A stretch of DNA of 60,766 nt, taken from assembly GCA_017398545.1 (NCBI GenBank), contig JAFQFT010000074.1:1-60766 (forward strand). Reading direction: 5' to 3'. This document shows positions 28,973-37,721 of the stretch, piece after piece (the stretch's first letter is position 1; the number at the start of each line of letters is the position of its first letter). Position numbers and translations under genes: made by a program. The DNA is from Bacilli bacterium. GTDB lineage: Bacteria > Bacillota_I > Bacilli_A > ML615J-28 > CAG-313. Below the pieces are notes generated by a model. That model saw nothing but the letters and a program-made list of their open reading frames with translations. It made no database searches and was not told where the DNA came from.

Positions 28973-30880
28973 TTGAAAAAATATCGATTATTAAAAGCAA
29001 AAAGAGTTGTGTTTATTTATATTATTACAATAATTGGTTTTGTTGCACTTATTGTAAGACTATCTTATGTAAAAATAATTAAAGGGCAAGATTATTATAG
29101 TTTAGCACTTGATTTATGGACTAGAACTGCTCCTACTAAAGGAGTTAGGGGAAATATTTATGACAGAAATGGTAATTTAATTGTAGGTAGTTATTTAGCA
29201 CCTACTGTTGTTTGTATTCCTAAACAAGTAGAAAATAAAGATGAAACAGCTAATACTTTAGCAAATATCTTAGAAGTTAAAAAAGAGGATATTTTAAAAC
29301 ATTTAAATAAAAATGTTTCTGTGGAGATTATAAAACCATCTGGTAGATACATAAGTGTTGATAAAGCAATCGAAATCATTAATAAAAATATTAAAGGGAT
29401 TTATGTAGTAAGTGATAGTAAAAGAAGTTATCCTTATCAAAGTGTTTTAGCACCTATTATAGGTGTGGTTGGTAGTGATAATCAAGGTATAACAGGAATT
29501 GAATATATTTATGATAGTTATTTAAAAGGTAGTATTGGTGGATTAAATATTTATACTGATGCACATGGTAATTTAATAAGTGATTTAACAAGTTACTATA
29601 ATAGTGCAACATCAGGTGCTGATGTATATTTAACTATTGATTTAAATATTCAACTAATTCTAGAGAGGTTACTAGATAATGCGTATGTAAAATATAATTA
29701 TGATGAAGCTATTATGATTGCGGTAAATCCAAAAACATCTGAAGTTTTAGGTATGGCAAGTAGGCCTTCATTTAATCCTGAAAATTATCAAGATTATAGT
29801 GAAGAAGTATATAACAGAAATTTACCAATTTGGAAAAATTATGAGCCAGGTAGTGTACAAAAAATTATTACTTATGCAGCAGGTCTTGAAGAAGGTGTAT
29901 TTACAATGGATGAAATGTATCATGATCCAGGATACTTAGTAATTGATGGTGTAAGAATTAAAGACTGGAAGGCAGGAGGACATGGTACTGAAACTTTTTT
30001 ACAAGTAATTGAGAATTCTTGTAATCCAGGCTTTATGACAATTGGAATGAGACTTGGTAAAGATAGATTATTTAAATATATTAGAAGTTTTGGGTTAGGA
30101 AAAAAAACAGGAATTGATTTATTAGGAGAATCAAGTGGAATTTTATTTAATGAAGAAAAAATAGGTAATGTTGAACTTGCTACTGCAAGTTTTGGACAAG
30201 GTAATGCTGTTACCGCAATTCAGCTTGTTAATGCTGCCTCTGCAGCAGTTAATGGAGGTATTTTAAATACACCATATGTGTTATCAAAAATAGAAAAAAA
30301 TGGAGAAATATTATTACAAAAAGAACCAACAAAAGTAAGAAGGGTAATAAGTGAGGAAACATCAAGTAAAGTTAGATATGCGCTAGAAAGTGTAGCCTCT
30401 CGTGGAACTGCACGCGGTGCTTATATAGATGGATATCGTGTAGGTGGAAAAACAGGTACAGCGCAGATTGCAGAAAATGGTAGTTATGTATCAGGTAAAT
30501 ATATTTTATCTTTTATGGGGATTGCACCAATGGATGATCCTGAAATTTTAATTTATCTTGCAATTGAAAATCCCAAAAATACGATTCAGTATGGTGGTGT
30601 TGTTTGTGCTCCTATTGTAAAAGAAGCTTTACAAGAAAGTTTTCAAATTTTAGGAATTGAACCATCAAGTGATGGTATACCGCTTGACGCAAGATACTAC
30701 ATCGATAAACAAATTTATTTAGTAGATGATTATATTGGAATTAATATAAAGAAATTACCTTATACAAATAAATATAATTTTATAATTGAAGGAAATGGAA
30801 ATACTGTAATATCTCAAGTACCTGCACCTGGTGAAAGATTAATTGAAGGAGGAAGTGTAATTATTTATACAGGTGAGTAG
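28973..30880 (+). CDS. Class B penicillin-binding protein, SpoVD/PBP2B type with one PASTA domain
   Basis: A peptidoglycan transpeptidase anchored by one membrane segment (about 11-33). 635 residues from TTG 28973; no ATG or GTG fits the N-terminus, and a weak AGTGGTG lies 10 bases upstream. Active-site motifs: S294-V-Q-K297 (SxxK, in EPGSVQK where most relatives have EPGSTFK), S349-C-N351 (SxN) and K493-T-G495. A dimerisation domain precedes (60-215) and one PASTA-like domain ends the protein (about 575-635). Position before murE-mraY-murD matches spoVD in Bacillus; with no pbpB beside it, this may be the sole septal transpeptidase here. Confidence 0.88.
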   Translation: MKKYRLLKAKRVVFIYIITIIGFVALIVRLSYVKIIKGQDYYSLALDLWTRTAPTKGVRGNIYDRNGNLIVGSYLAPTVVCIPKQVENKDETANTLANILEVKKEDILKHLNKNVSVEIIKPSGRYISVDKAIEIINKNIKGIYVVSDSKRSYPYQSVLAPIIGVVGSDNQGITGIEYIYDSYLKGSIGGLNIYTDAHGNLISDLTSYYNSATSGADVYLTIDLNIQLILERLLDNAYVKYNYDEAIMIAVNPKTSEVLGMASRPSFNPENYQDYSEEVYNRNLPIWKNYEPGSVQKIITYAAGLEEGVFTMDEMYHDPGYLVIDGVRIKDWKAGGHGTETFLQVIENSCNPGFMTIGMRLGKDRLFKYIRSFGLGKKTGIDLLGESSGILFNEEKIGNVELATASFGQGNAVTAIQLVNAASAAVNGGILNTPYVLSKIEKNGEILLQKEPTKVRRVISEETSSKVRYALESVASRGTARGAYIDGYRVGGKTGTAQIAENGSYVSGKYILSFMGIAPMDDPEILIYLAIENPKNTIQYGGVVCAPIVKEALQESFQILGIEPSSDGIPLDARYYIDKQIYLVDDYIGINIKKLPYTNKYNFIIEGNGNTVISQVPAPGERLIEGGSVIIYTGE

Positions 30881-30947
30881 TAAATATTAAACAATATATG
30901 TATATTTATGTTATATTATATTATATCTATATATTGAGGTATCAAAA

Positions 30948-31892
30948 ATGAAGAAAAACAAAATTATTTTATTAACCATGATTTATGTTGTAAGTTTATT
31001 AATATTTGTATTATTATTATTAAGTATTGAATCATATAAATGCGATGCAATTATAAATAGTTTTAATGATTCTTTACATAATGGTAATGGTCAAAGTGTC
31101 AAAGTAATTATCCTTGCAGGACAATCTAATGCATCTGGTTGTAGTAGAGATGATTATCTAAGAAAAAATGTTAGTACAGATAAATATTTAGAATATGAAA
31201 CTGGATATGATAATGTATATATTAATTATTTTGCATCTAGTTCGAATGTATCAAATGGTTTTGTGAAATGTAGTACTAGACAAGGTGAAGCAGGAGGATA
31301 TTTTGGTCCAGAACTTGGTATTGCAGAAAGATTACATGATGAATTTCCTAATGAGATGTTTTTTATTATAAAGTGGGCATGGGGAGGCACTAATTTATAT
31401 GATCAATGGTTATCTCCTTCAAGTAAAGGTAAAACGGGAAAATTATATAAACAATTTATAAAATATGTTGACAATAGTTTAATGTATTTAGAACATAAAA
31501 ATTATAATATTAAAATTGAAGGACTTTGTTGGATGCAAGGCGAATCCGATTCATTTTCTGAAGAAAATGCAATTAATTATAAAAATAATTTAAATAATTT
31601 TATAAACGATATTCGTAAAAAATTTTCAAAGTATGCATCAAATGATGGTCTTGCATTTATTGATGCTTGTATTGCTAATAATCCTGTTTATTGGGTGTAT
31701 TGTGATTTTGTAAATGAATCAAAAAAAGAAGTTTCGAAATTATCTAATTTAAACACTTTAATTGATACAAATGCATGTGGCTTATCTTGTTCAAATGAAC
31801 CGATTGAAGCTCCTGATATTCCGCATTATGATTCTTTAAGTCAAATTAAACTTGGTAATTTATTTGCAGAGGAACTTATAAAATTCTTTTAA
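30948..31892 (+). CDS. Membrane-anchored acetyl-esterase-like protein (SASA / CE6-type SGNH fold)
   Basis: A 314-residue protein with an N-terminal membrane anchor (about 6-26) and an external hydrolase domain. Catalytic features of the sialate-O-acetylesterase-like family: nucleophile S60 in LAGQSNASG, the WMQGESD block (195-201), and D290-x-x-H293 in PDIPHYD. Such enzymes remove acetyl groups from carbohydrates. Its place between a PBP and murE suggests it could act on wall glycans or surface polymer; this is inference from position only. An extended -10 candidate (TGT TATATT, 30909-30917) precedes it and a terminator follows, so it is its own unit. Confidence 0.8.
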   Translation: MKKNKIILLTMIYVVSLLIFVLLLLSIESYKCDAIINSFNDSLHNGNGQSVKVIILAGQSNASGCSRDDYLRKNVSTDKYLEYETGYDNVYINYFASSSNVSNGFVKCSTRQGEAGGYFGPELGIAERLHDEFPNEMFFIIKWAWGGTNLYDQWLSPSSKGKTGKLYKQFIKYVDNSLMYLEHKNYNIKIEGLCWMQGESDSFSEENAINYKNNLNNFINDIRKKFSKYASNDGLAFIDACIANNPVYWVYCDFVNESKKEVSKLSNLNTLIDTNACGLSCSNEPIEAPDIPHYDSLSQIKLGNLFAEELIKFF

Positions 31893-31899
31893 TTTAATA

Positions 31900-31941
31900 A
31901 ATAACGATCTAATTGTTTTGAATTTGGTCGTTATTTTTTTT
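31900..31941 (+). terminator. Terminator between the esterase-like gene and murE
   Basis: AATAACGATC (31900-31909) pairs with GGTCGTTATT (31926-31935), one wobble pair, 16-base loop, then a T run. No clear separate promoter for murE was found, so partial read-through may serve murE. Confidence 0.7.
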
Positions 31942-31983
31942 ATGGCTATATCATATACTTTAAATATAAAGAGGTGTTGTAAA

Positions 31984-33396
31984 ATGAAATTATATGATTA
32001 TTTAAAAAAATTAAATATGAATATTAGTAATAAGGTTGATATTGATATTAATAATGTTACAAGTGATTCTAGAAAATGTGATGAAAATTCTTTATATGTA
32101 AATATTAATAATGGATATTTAGAAAATGCAGTTGAAAAAGGAATAAAAGTAGTAGTATCTGAAAGTTATATTGATAGTGTTAATATAATAAATAATGTAG
32201 AATTAATAATTATTTATGTAAAAGATATAAAAGATTTCTATTACCAAGCGTTAAAAACATTTTATAATATAAATAATGGATATAAAATAGGAGTAACTGG
32301 TACTTGTGGTAAAACTACTACAGTTACTTTATTATATGAAACATTAAAATTAAAAAAATTTAATTTATTATTGATAAGTAGTAATGGAAATTCCACTTTT
32401 ATTGGTGGCATTGAAAAATTTTATCCTACTAAAAATACAACACCAGATATTGAAACAATTTATGAATTGATCAATAAATGTAATTATGATTATGTAATAA
32501 TTGAAGCTAGTAGCCAAGGGATAATGAATAATAGATTAAAAGGAATAGTATTTGATATGTGTGTATTTTTAAATTTATCTAGTGACCATTTAGATTATCA
32601 TAAGACATTAAGTAATTATTTAAATGCTAAATTAGAATTATTTAATAATTTAAAAAATAATGGAATTGGTTTAGTGAATTATCATAACAAATTTAAGAGT
32701 TTATTTTTATCTGATAAATATGATACCTATACATTTGGAATTAATGAAGGTGACTATTATATATCCTATGAAAAAGTCGATTTTGAGACAATGAAAATAA
32801 AATTAGGAGATAAATATGTATTAACTTATCTTGTTGGGGATTATAATGCAGAAAATATAAGTGCTGTTAATGCAATTCTTTCTTTATTAAATATTAATAG
32901 CGATAGTTTAATTAATTGTTTGAATGATGGATTTATTGTTGATGGAAGGTTTAATGTAATTAGTTACAAAGATAATAAAATAATAATTGATTTTGCTCAT
33001 ACGGAAAAAGAAGTAGAGAAGTTATTAAATCATGTTTTTGAGTATAAATTAAATAAATTATATATTGTAATAGGAGCTGGTGGAGATCGTGATAAAAGTA
33101 AAAGACCTGTTTTTGGTTACTTAACTACAATGTATAGTGATTTAGTTATCTTTACAGAAGATAATAGTAGAAGTGAATCTACAATTGATATAGTTAAAGA
33201 TATGACAAGAGACCTTACGAAAAATAATTATTTAAGTATTTTAAATAGATATGATGCTATTAAATATGGGATAGGATTATTAGATAAAAATGATATTTTA
33301 TTAATAATTGGAAAAGGAATAGATAAATCTAAATGTTATGATAGATACTTAAGTGATTTTGAAATTGTAAAAGAGGTAATAAATAATGACTTTTAA
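31984..33396 (+). CDS. murE: UDP-MurNAc-tripeptide synthetase MurE
   Basis: Adds the third amino acid to the peptidoglycan stem. 470 residues from ATG 31984, which follows GAGGTGTTG; a longer in-frame extension runs into the terminator. Visible: P-loop GTCGKTT (106-112), SSDHLDYHKTLSNYLNAK with the carbamylated-type lysine K216, and DNSR (393-396) in the substrate-selecting position. E. coli and Bacillus have DNPR there for meso-diaminopimelate; lysine-adding enzymes lack the Arg. The retained Arg favours diaminopimelate, with Ser replacing Pro. It overlaps mraY by 11 bases. Confidence 0.9.
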   Translation: MKLYDYLKKLNMNISNKVDIDINNVTSDSRKCDENSLYVNINNGYLENAVEKGIKVVVSESYIDSVNIINNVELIIIYVKDIKDFYYQALKTFYNINNGYKIGVTGTCGKTTTVTLLYETLKLKKFNLLLISSNGNSTFIGGIEKFYPTKNTTPDIETIYELINKCNYDYVIIEASSQGIMNNRLKGIVFDMCVFLNLSSDHLDYHKTLSNYLNAKLELFNNLKNNGIGLVNYHNKFKSLFLSDKYDTYTFGINEGDYYISYEKVDFETMKIKLGDKYVLTYLVGDYNAENISAVNAILSLLNINSDSLINCLNDGFIVDGRFNVISYKDNKIIIDFAHTEKEVEKLLNHVFEYKLNKLYIVIGAGGDRDKSKRPVFGYLTTMYSDLVIFTEDNSRSESTIDIVKDMTRDLTKNNYLSILNRYDAIKYGIGLLDKNDILLIIGKGIDKSKCYDRYLSDFEIVKEVINNDF

Positions 33397-34375
33397 TTCT
33401 TTAATTCTTTTAGATTGTATTTTGTTTGTATCTTTCGGAATATTATTATATTTATATTTTTTGCCATTATTAAAAAGATTAAATTTTGGACAAAATGTAA
33501 GGGCACTAGGACCTAAAGAGCATTTTAAAAAGTCTGGAACTCCTACAATGGGAGGAATAATAATTCTAATATGTGTGTTAATTTTCTATAGTTTGTTATT
33601 AATTGAATTTAAATATTTTTATCATGTTGAATTATTAAAATGTTTATTTTTAATAATACCTATTATTTTATATGGAATTATTGGTTTTGTTGATGATTAT
33701 TTAATTGTCATTAAACATAACAATGATGGTATTAAACCTACTTTAAAGTTTATTATTCAGTTAGTTATATCAGTAATTGTGTATTTTTGTTATTTAACAA
33801 TATTTAAGTCTAATGAAATAAATTTCTTTGGAATTATGGTTGATATTAAATTTTTATATGGTTTATTTATTATCTTTTTATTAGTAGGTGTTACTAACGC
33901 AACAAATCTTACAGATGGGATTGATGGCCTTTTATCAATTTGTTCAATAATATCTTATTTGGGATTTGGAATACTTGGAATTTATAAGGGAGAATTAAGT
34001 GTTGTTGTATTTAGTTTTTCAGTAGTATTAGCATTATGTTCATTTCTATTATTTAATCTTCCTACAGCAAAACTATTTATGGGAAATATTGGATCATTAC
34101 TGCTTGGAAGTGGTCTTGTAATGATGAGTATAATTTTACATGTTGAGATACTATTGATATTTATTGGCTTTGTTTATTTTATGGAAGTAGTATCAGTTAT
34201 TTTACAAGTATGGTTTTTTAAGAAAAAGAATGGGGAACGATTATTTAAAATGACACCTATTCATCATCATTTAGAATTATCGGGTTTTAGTGAAATTGAA
34301 ATTGATATTGCGTTTGGGGTTTTACAATTAATAATGACAGTGATAGGTGTATGGCTTGGAATAATGTTTTTCTAA
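33386..34375 (+). CDS. mraY: Phospho-MurNAc-pentapeptide transferase MraY
   Basis: Makes lipid I at the membrane. The 329-residue protein has about ten membrane segments and the family motifs GTPTMGGI (51-58), the acidic pair D103-D104 in GFVDDYL, NATNLTDGIDGL (170-181), FMGNIGSL and the HHH motif in TPIHHHLEL. Its start overlaps murE and its end overlaps murD by 25 bases, so the three are tightly coupled. Confidence 0.95.
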   Translation: MTFNSLILLDCILFVSFGILLYLYFLPLLKRLNFGQNVRALGPKEHFKKSGTPTMGGIIILICVLIFYSLLLIEFKYFYHVELLKCLFLIIPIILYGIIGFVDDYLIVIKHNNDGIKPTLKFIIQLVISVIVYFCYLTIFKSNEINFFGIMVDIKFLYGLFIIFLLVGVTNATNLTDGIDGLLSICSIISYLGFGILGIYKGELSVVVFSFSVVLALCSFLLFNLPTAKLFMGNIGSLLLGSGLVMMSIILHVEILLIFIGFVYFMEVVSVILQVWFFKKKNGERLFKMTPIHHHLELSGFSEIEIDIAFGVLQLIMTVIGVWLGIMFF

Positions 34376-35613
34376 AAAATAAGTTTGTTTTATATGGAAT
34401 GGGAATAAGTAACAAAGAAGTTGAAAAATTCTTTATTAAAAATAATATTAATTATTTAGTTGTTCTTGATGATTTAGATATTGATAATAACTACGTTATT
34501 ATTAAATCCCCTGGTATTCCAAATAATACGACATTCTTAAAAAAATGTCATATGTTAAATTTATTAATTATTAATGATATTGAATTATTTTATTTATTAA
34601 GAACTGATATTAAATATATTGGAATTACTGGCTCTTGTGGAAAGACTACTACATGTAGTGTTTTATATAATATAATGAAGGAAAAATATAAAGTTGGACT
34701 TTGTGGTAATATTGGTATTCCAATCTTTAAGTTTATAAAAGAAGAATTAGATTATTTAATTGTTGAACTTTCTAGTTATCAATTAGAATATATTGATAAA
34801 TTTAGAGTAGATTATTTTATTATTTTAAATGTTTATAATCATCATTTAAATCATCATCAAACTTTTAATAATTATATAAATGCTAAAATGAGTGTGATTA
34901 AGAATTTATCTTTAGATGATACTTTAATTATTAATGATGAATTAAACCATTATTTAAGAGGTCGAGAAATAAAATGTAAGGTATTTACGTATTCTCTCTC
35001 TTTAAAAAGAGATGCTTATTATGAAGATACAAAATTATATTTTAATGATGAAAGATTTGACATTAGTAATATTGAGTATTTTAAATATGAATTTAATAAA
35101 GAAAATTTCTTAAGTATATTTATTTTAATGAAATTATTAATGATTGATAATAAATTAATTATTGATAAGATGAAGAGTTATAGTGGATTACCACACCGAA
35201 TGGAAGAAATAATTAATTTTAATGAATTAATAGTTATTAATGATTCTAAATCAACTAGTTTTAATTCTTTAAATAAGGCTATTGATTATTGTATAAGTAA
35301 TTATGATGATTATGAATTAAATATTATAATAGGTGGAAAAATTGATATAGAAGAAATTAGAAGTAATATTTTATTAATTAGAAAATTAAACAGTTATAAT
35401 GTTTATTGTTATGGTGAAAATAAGGTACTTATTAGTAAAATATTGAATATAAAATATTATCAAAATTTATGTGATGTTATTGATAATGTTAATTTAAATA
35501 TTAAACAAGTTATATTATTTTCACCTGCTGCACAGAGTTTTGATGAATTTAAATCATATGAAGATCGAGGAGAAAAGTTTAAGGAATTGATTTTAAAAAA
35601 GTTAAATAATTAA
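34351..35613 (+). CDS. murD: UDP-MurNAc-L-alanine--D-glutamate ligase MurD
   Basis: Adds D-glutamate to the peptidoglycan precursor. The 420-residue protein has P-loop GSCGKTT (94-100), VELSSYQLEY, and the C-terminal domain with NDSKSTSFNSL. Start ATG 34351 lies 25 bases inside mraY. In Bacillus spoVE/ftsW, murG and murB follow; here a redox-NadD fusion follows instead and the remaining wall genes are elsewhere. Sequence is extremely Asn/Ile/Lys-rich. Confidence 0.92.
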   Translation: MAWNNVFLKNKFVLYGMGISNKEVEKFFIKNNINYLVVLDDLDIDNNYVIIKSPGIPNNTTFLKKCHMLNLLIINDIELFYLLRTDIKYIGITGSCGKTTTCSVLYNIMKEKYKVGLCGNIGIPIFKFIKEELDYLIVELSSYQLEYIDKFRVDYFIILNVYNHHLNHHQTFNNYINAKMSVIKNLSLDDTLIINDELNHYLRGREIKCKVFTYSLSLKRDAYYEDTKLYFNDERFDISNIEYFKYEFNKENFLSIFILMKLLMIDNKLIIDKMKSYSGLPHRMEEIINFNELIVINDSKSTSFNSLNKAIDYCISNYDDYELNIIIGGKIDIEEIRSNILLIRKLNSYNVYCYGENKVLISKILNIKYYQNLCDVIDNVNLNIKQVILFSPAAQSFDEFKSYEDRGEKFKELILKKLNN

Positions 35614-35628
35614 ATTTATTTAATTTTA

Positions 35629-35637
35629 TGATATACT
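35629..35637 (+). promoter_or_regulatory. Extended -10 promoter of the FeS flavoprotein-NadD fusion
   Basis: TGA (35629-35631) plus TATACT (35632-35637) with a weak -35. It lies about 28 bases before the start codon, indicating the fusion is transcribed apart from murD. Confidence 0.6.
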
Positions 35638-35665
35638 ATAAAAAAAGAATTTTATAGGTGATTAT

Positions 35666-37402
35666 ATGAAGAATAAAATTACTAGTATTAATAATTGTTT
35701 AAATTGTAAAAAAGCAGGTTGCAATAATAATTGTTTTATAAGTACCAATATTAAAGATATTATTAATTTAATAAAAGAAGATAAAATTGAAGAAGCTATA
35801 AATTTACATTATAATTATAATAGTATTGGTTTTATATGTGGTATATTATGTGATCATATGCGTGGATGTTTAGGTGGCTGTAATAATAAGAAAAATCCTG
35901 TATCTACAAATGAACTTTGTTATTTATTAGGTGCTGAAAGGCTTAATTTACCTATTTATAAAATGAAACCTCGAAATAAACACGTTGTTATTATTGGTGG
36001 TGGAGTAGCTGGAATGATTGCAGCAGAAAAGTTATTAGAAGCAGGATTTGAAGTATCACTTTATGAAAAAAGTAATAAACTTGGTGGTGTATTAAATTTA
36101 GTAATGCCTGAGTTTAGATATGATATGAGTGTGTTTAATAAATGGGAAGAACGATTAATTAATTTAGGGTTAAAAGTTTATTTAAATAGAACTGTTAAGA
36201 ACTTATCTGATGTTGAACAATTTGATTATTTAGTTGTTGCAACAGGTGCAGGGATTGCCAAAAGATTATATGATGATAGTCTTACAATAGATGCGTTAAA
36301 AATATTAGAAGATGCAAAACTTAATAAATTAAATTTAAATGGATTAGACATTGTAGTTTTAGGTGGTGGAAATACCGCTTATGACGTAGCTCGAGTTGTT
36401 AATCGTCTTGGTAATAATGTTTCAATTGCTTACAGAAGGGATATTATAAATTCACCTGCTGCAATTAAAGAAGTAGAAGTTGCAGTAAGTGAAGGAGTAA
36501 AAGTTTTGGAATGTATTGCACCTAAGGAAATAACTATTTTAGGTAATAAAAAACAAATTAGATTTGTTAAAACTAATCTTGTTAATGATGGTGGAACTCG
36601 TCTTAATTTTAAAGAAACTACAGATGAAATTAATATTACTTGTGATTTAGTAATAGAAGCCATTGGTGCTAATTCAGACCTCAAATTTATTAAGGAAAAT
36701 TACCCATCTTTAATTAATGAAAAAGGTTATGTAACTGATATTGAAAATAATAATATTTATGTTATTGGTGATGCATATAGTGGTGCTAGCAATTTTGCGA
36801 GTGCTAATCTTACAGCACGCATATGTGTTTCTAAAATTATTGAAAAAGAAAAAAGAAGTGTGTTATTTGGTGGATCATTTAATCCTCCTACGATTGCACA
36901 TTATGAAATTATTAAATATTTAAGTAAGAATTATGATGAAGTTTTAGTGTTACCTAATGGTGATACTTATACATTTGCTGGAAAAGTACTAGATTCATTT
37001 AAACACCGAGTTAATATGTTAAATGAAATGGTTAAATATTTACCAAATGTAAAGGTATTAGAACTTGAAAATGATCAAGAATTTATGGGAACTTATTATA
37101 CACTTAGAACTCTAAATCATCCAACATTTGTGCTTGGTGCTGATTGTTTAGATAAACTTCATTTATGGAAACATTTTGATGAATTAATGACTGAAAATAA
37201 TTTCATTGTTTTCAATAGAGGTGAAAGCAATATTTCAAATATGATTAATACTAATATTTATCTTAATAAGTATTTAAATAAGTTTGAAATTATTGATTTA
37301 AATGTTCCTGATGTGTCATCAACTGAGTTTAGAAAGTCTTTAAATAAAGATATTGTTTGTAAAGAAGTTTATGATTATATTATTAAAAATGAACTTTATT
37401 AG
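35666..37402 (+). CDS. Fusion: GltD-like Fe-S/FAD/NAD(P)H oxidoreductase + nicotinate mononucleotide adenylyltransferase (NadD)
   Basis: One continuous 578-residue frame with two enzymes. Residues 1-395 resemble the glutamate synthase small subunit and related flavoproteins: cysteines C11, C14, C19, C23 and C58, C62, C68, C72 for two [4Fe-4S] clusters, FAD loop GGGVAG (111-116), NAD(P)H loop GGGNTA (233-238) and the FAD-closing VIGDA (366-370). Residues about 398-578 are NadD: FGGSFNPPTIAH (401-412), LGADCLDKL with nearby W501, and SSTEFR (551-556). NadD joins nicotinate mononucleotide and ATP on the way to NAD. No frameshift or internal start with a good ribosome site separates them. No gltA-like large subunit is adjacent. 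nadD usually sits near obg with yqeK and rsfS; it is absent from the obg locus here. The redox partner is unknown. Confidence 0.85.
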   Translation: MKNKITSINNCLNCKKAGCNNNCFISTNIKDIINLIKEDKIEEAINLHYNYNSIGFICGILCDHMRGCLGGCNNKKNPVSTNELCYLLGAERLNLPIYKMKPRNKHVVIIGGGVAGMIAAEKLLEAGFEVSLYEKSNKLGGVLNLVMPEFRYDMSVFNKWEERLINLGLKVYLNRTVKNLSDVEQFDYLVVATGAGIAKRLYDDSLTIDALKILEDAKLNKLNLNGLDIVVLGGGNTAYDVARVVNRLGNNVSIAYRRDIINSPAAIKEVEVAVSEGVKVLECIAPKEITILGNKKQIRFVKTNLVNDGGTRLNFKETTDEINITCDLVIEAIGANSDLKFIKENYPSLINEKGYVTDIENNNIYVIGDAYSGASNFASANLTARICVSKIIEKEKRSVLFGGSFNPPTIAHYEIIKYLSKNYDEVLVLPNGDTYTFAGKVLDSFKHRVNMLNEMVKYLPNVKVLELENDQEFMGTYYTLRTLNHPTFVLGADCLDKLHLWKHFDELMTENNFIVFNRGESNISNMINTNIYLNKYLNKFEIIDLNVPDVSSTEFRKSLNKDIVCKEVYDYIIKNELY

Positions 37403-37430
37403 CAAAATTCTTTAATTTAAAGTAATATTT

Positions 37431-37439
37431 TGATATAAT
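37431..37439 (+). promoter_or_regulatory. Extended -10 promoter of the valS T-box transcript
   Basis: TGA (37431-37433) plus TATAAT (37434-37439), just upstream of T-box stem I; -35 weak. Confidence 0.65.
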
Positions 37440-37445
37440 ATTTGC

Positions 37446-37690
37446 GTATTTATATTAAAGTCTATGAATAGGAAGAGTAAATTAATAATAGTAATTAGAG
37501 AATATTCGGTTGGTGAAAGAATATCAAGTTATTAATTGAAGGTAGCCTAGGAGATGTTATTGGGAAAAAAGTAGTACTGATAAACGTAGCTGGCGTTAAC
37601 AGGTAATGAGGGAAGACGTTGTCTTCTAAATTAAGGTGGTACCACGAATATTTATTCGTCCTTAAAAACTTAAGGGCGAATTTTTTATTT
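37446..37690 (+). promoter_or_regulatory. T-box leader of valS, likely valine specifier GTA
   Basis: A T-box riboswitch senses uncharged tRNA and lets transcription continue. Visible: stem I helix AATTAATAA (near 37479) with TTATTAATT (37529-37537); the AGTA/GAA loop-E-like pair; candidate specifier GTA at 37542-37544 just after GAAG, a Val codon; the T-box AAGGTGGTACCACG at 37633-37646; and the terminator ATTCGTCCTTAA (37654-37665) with TTAAGGGCGAAT (37670-37681) plus T run. This explains nearly all of the 319-base gap before valS. Confidence 0.93.
37654..37688 (+). terminator. Regulated terminator of the valS T-box
   Basis: A 12-bp stem with one wobble pair, loop AAAC, followed by T6. It competes with the antiterminator formed by the T-box sequence. 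Confidence 0.9.
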
Positions 37691-37721
37691 GCCTAAAAAT
37701 TAATGAAAGGAAAAAGATACT

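Noticed and set aside
36840-36870. A separate nadD gene beginning inside the oxidoreductase gene
   Set aside because: The nearest start (GTG at the joint) has only an A-rich stretch upstream with no good ribosome site, and there is no stop before it, so a true fusion is more likely.
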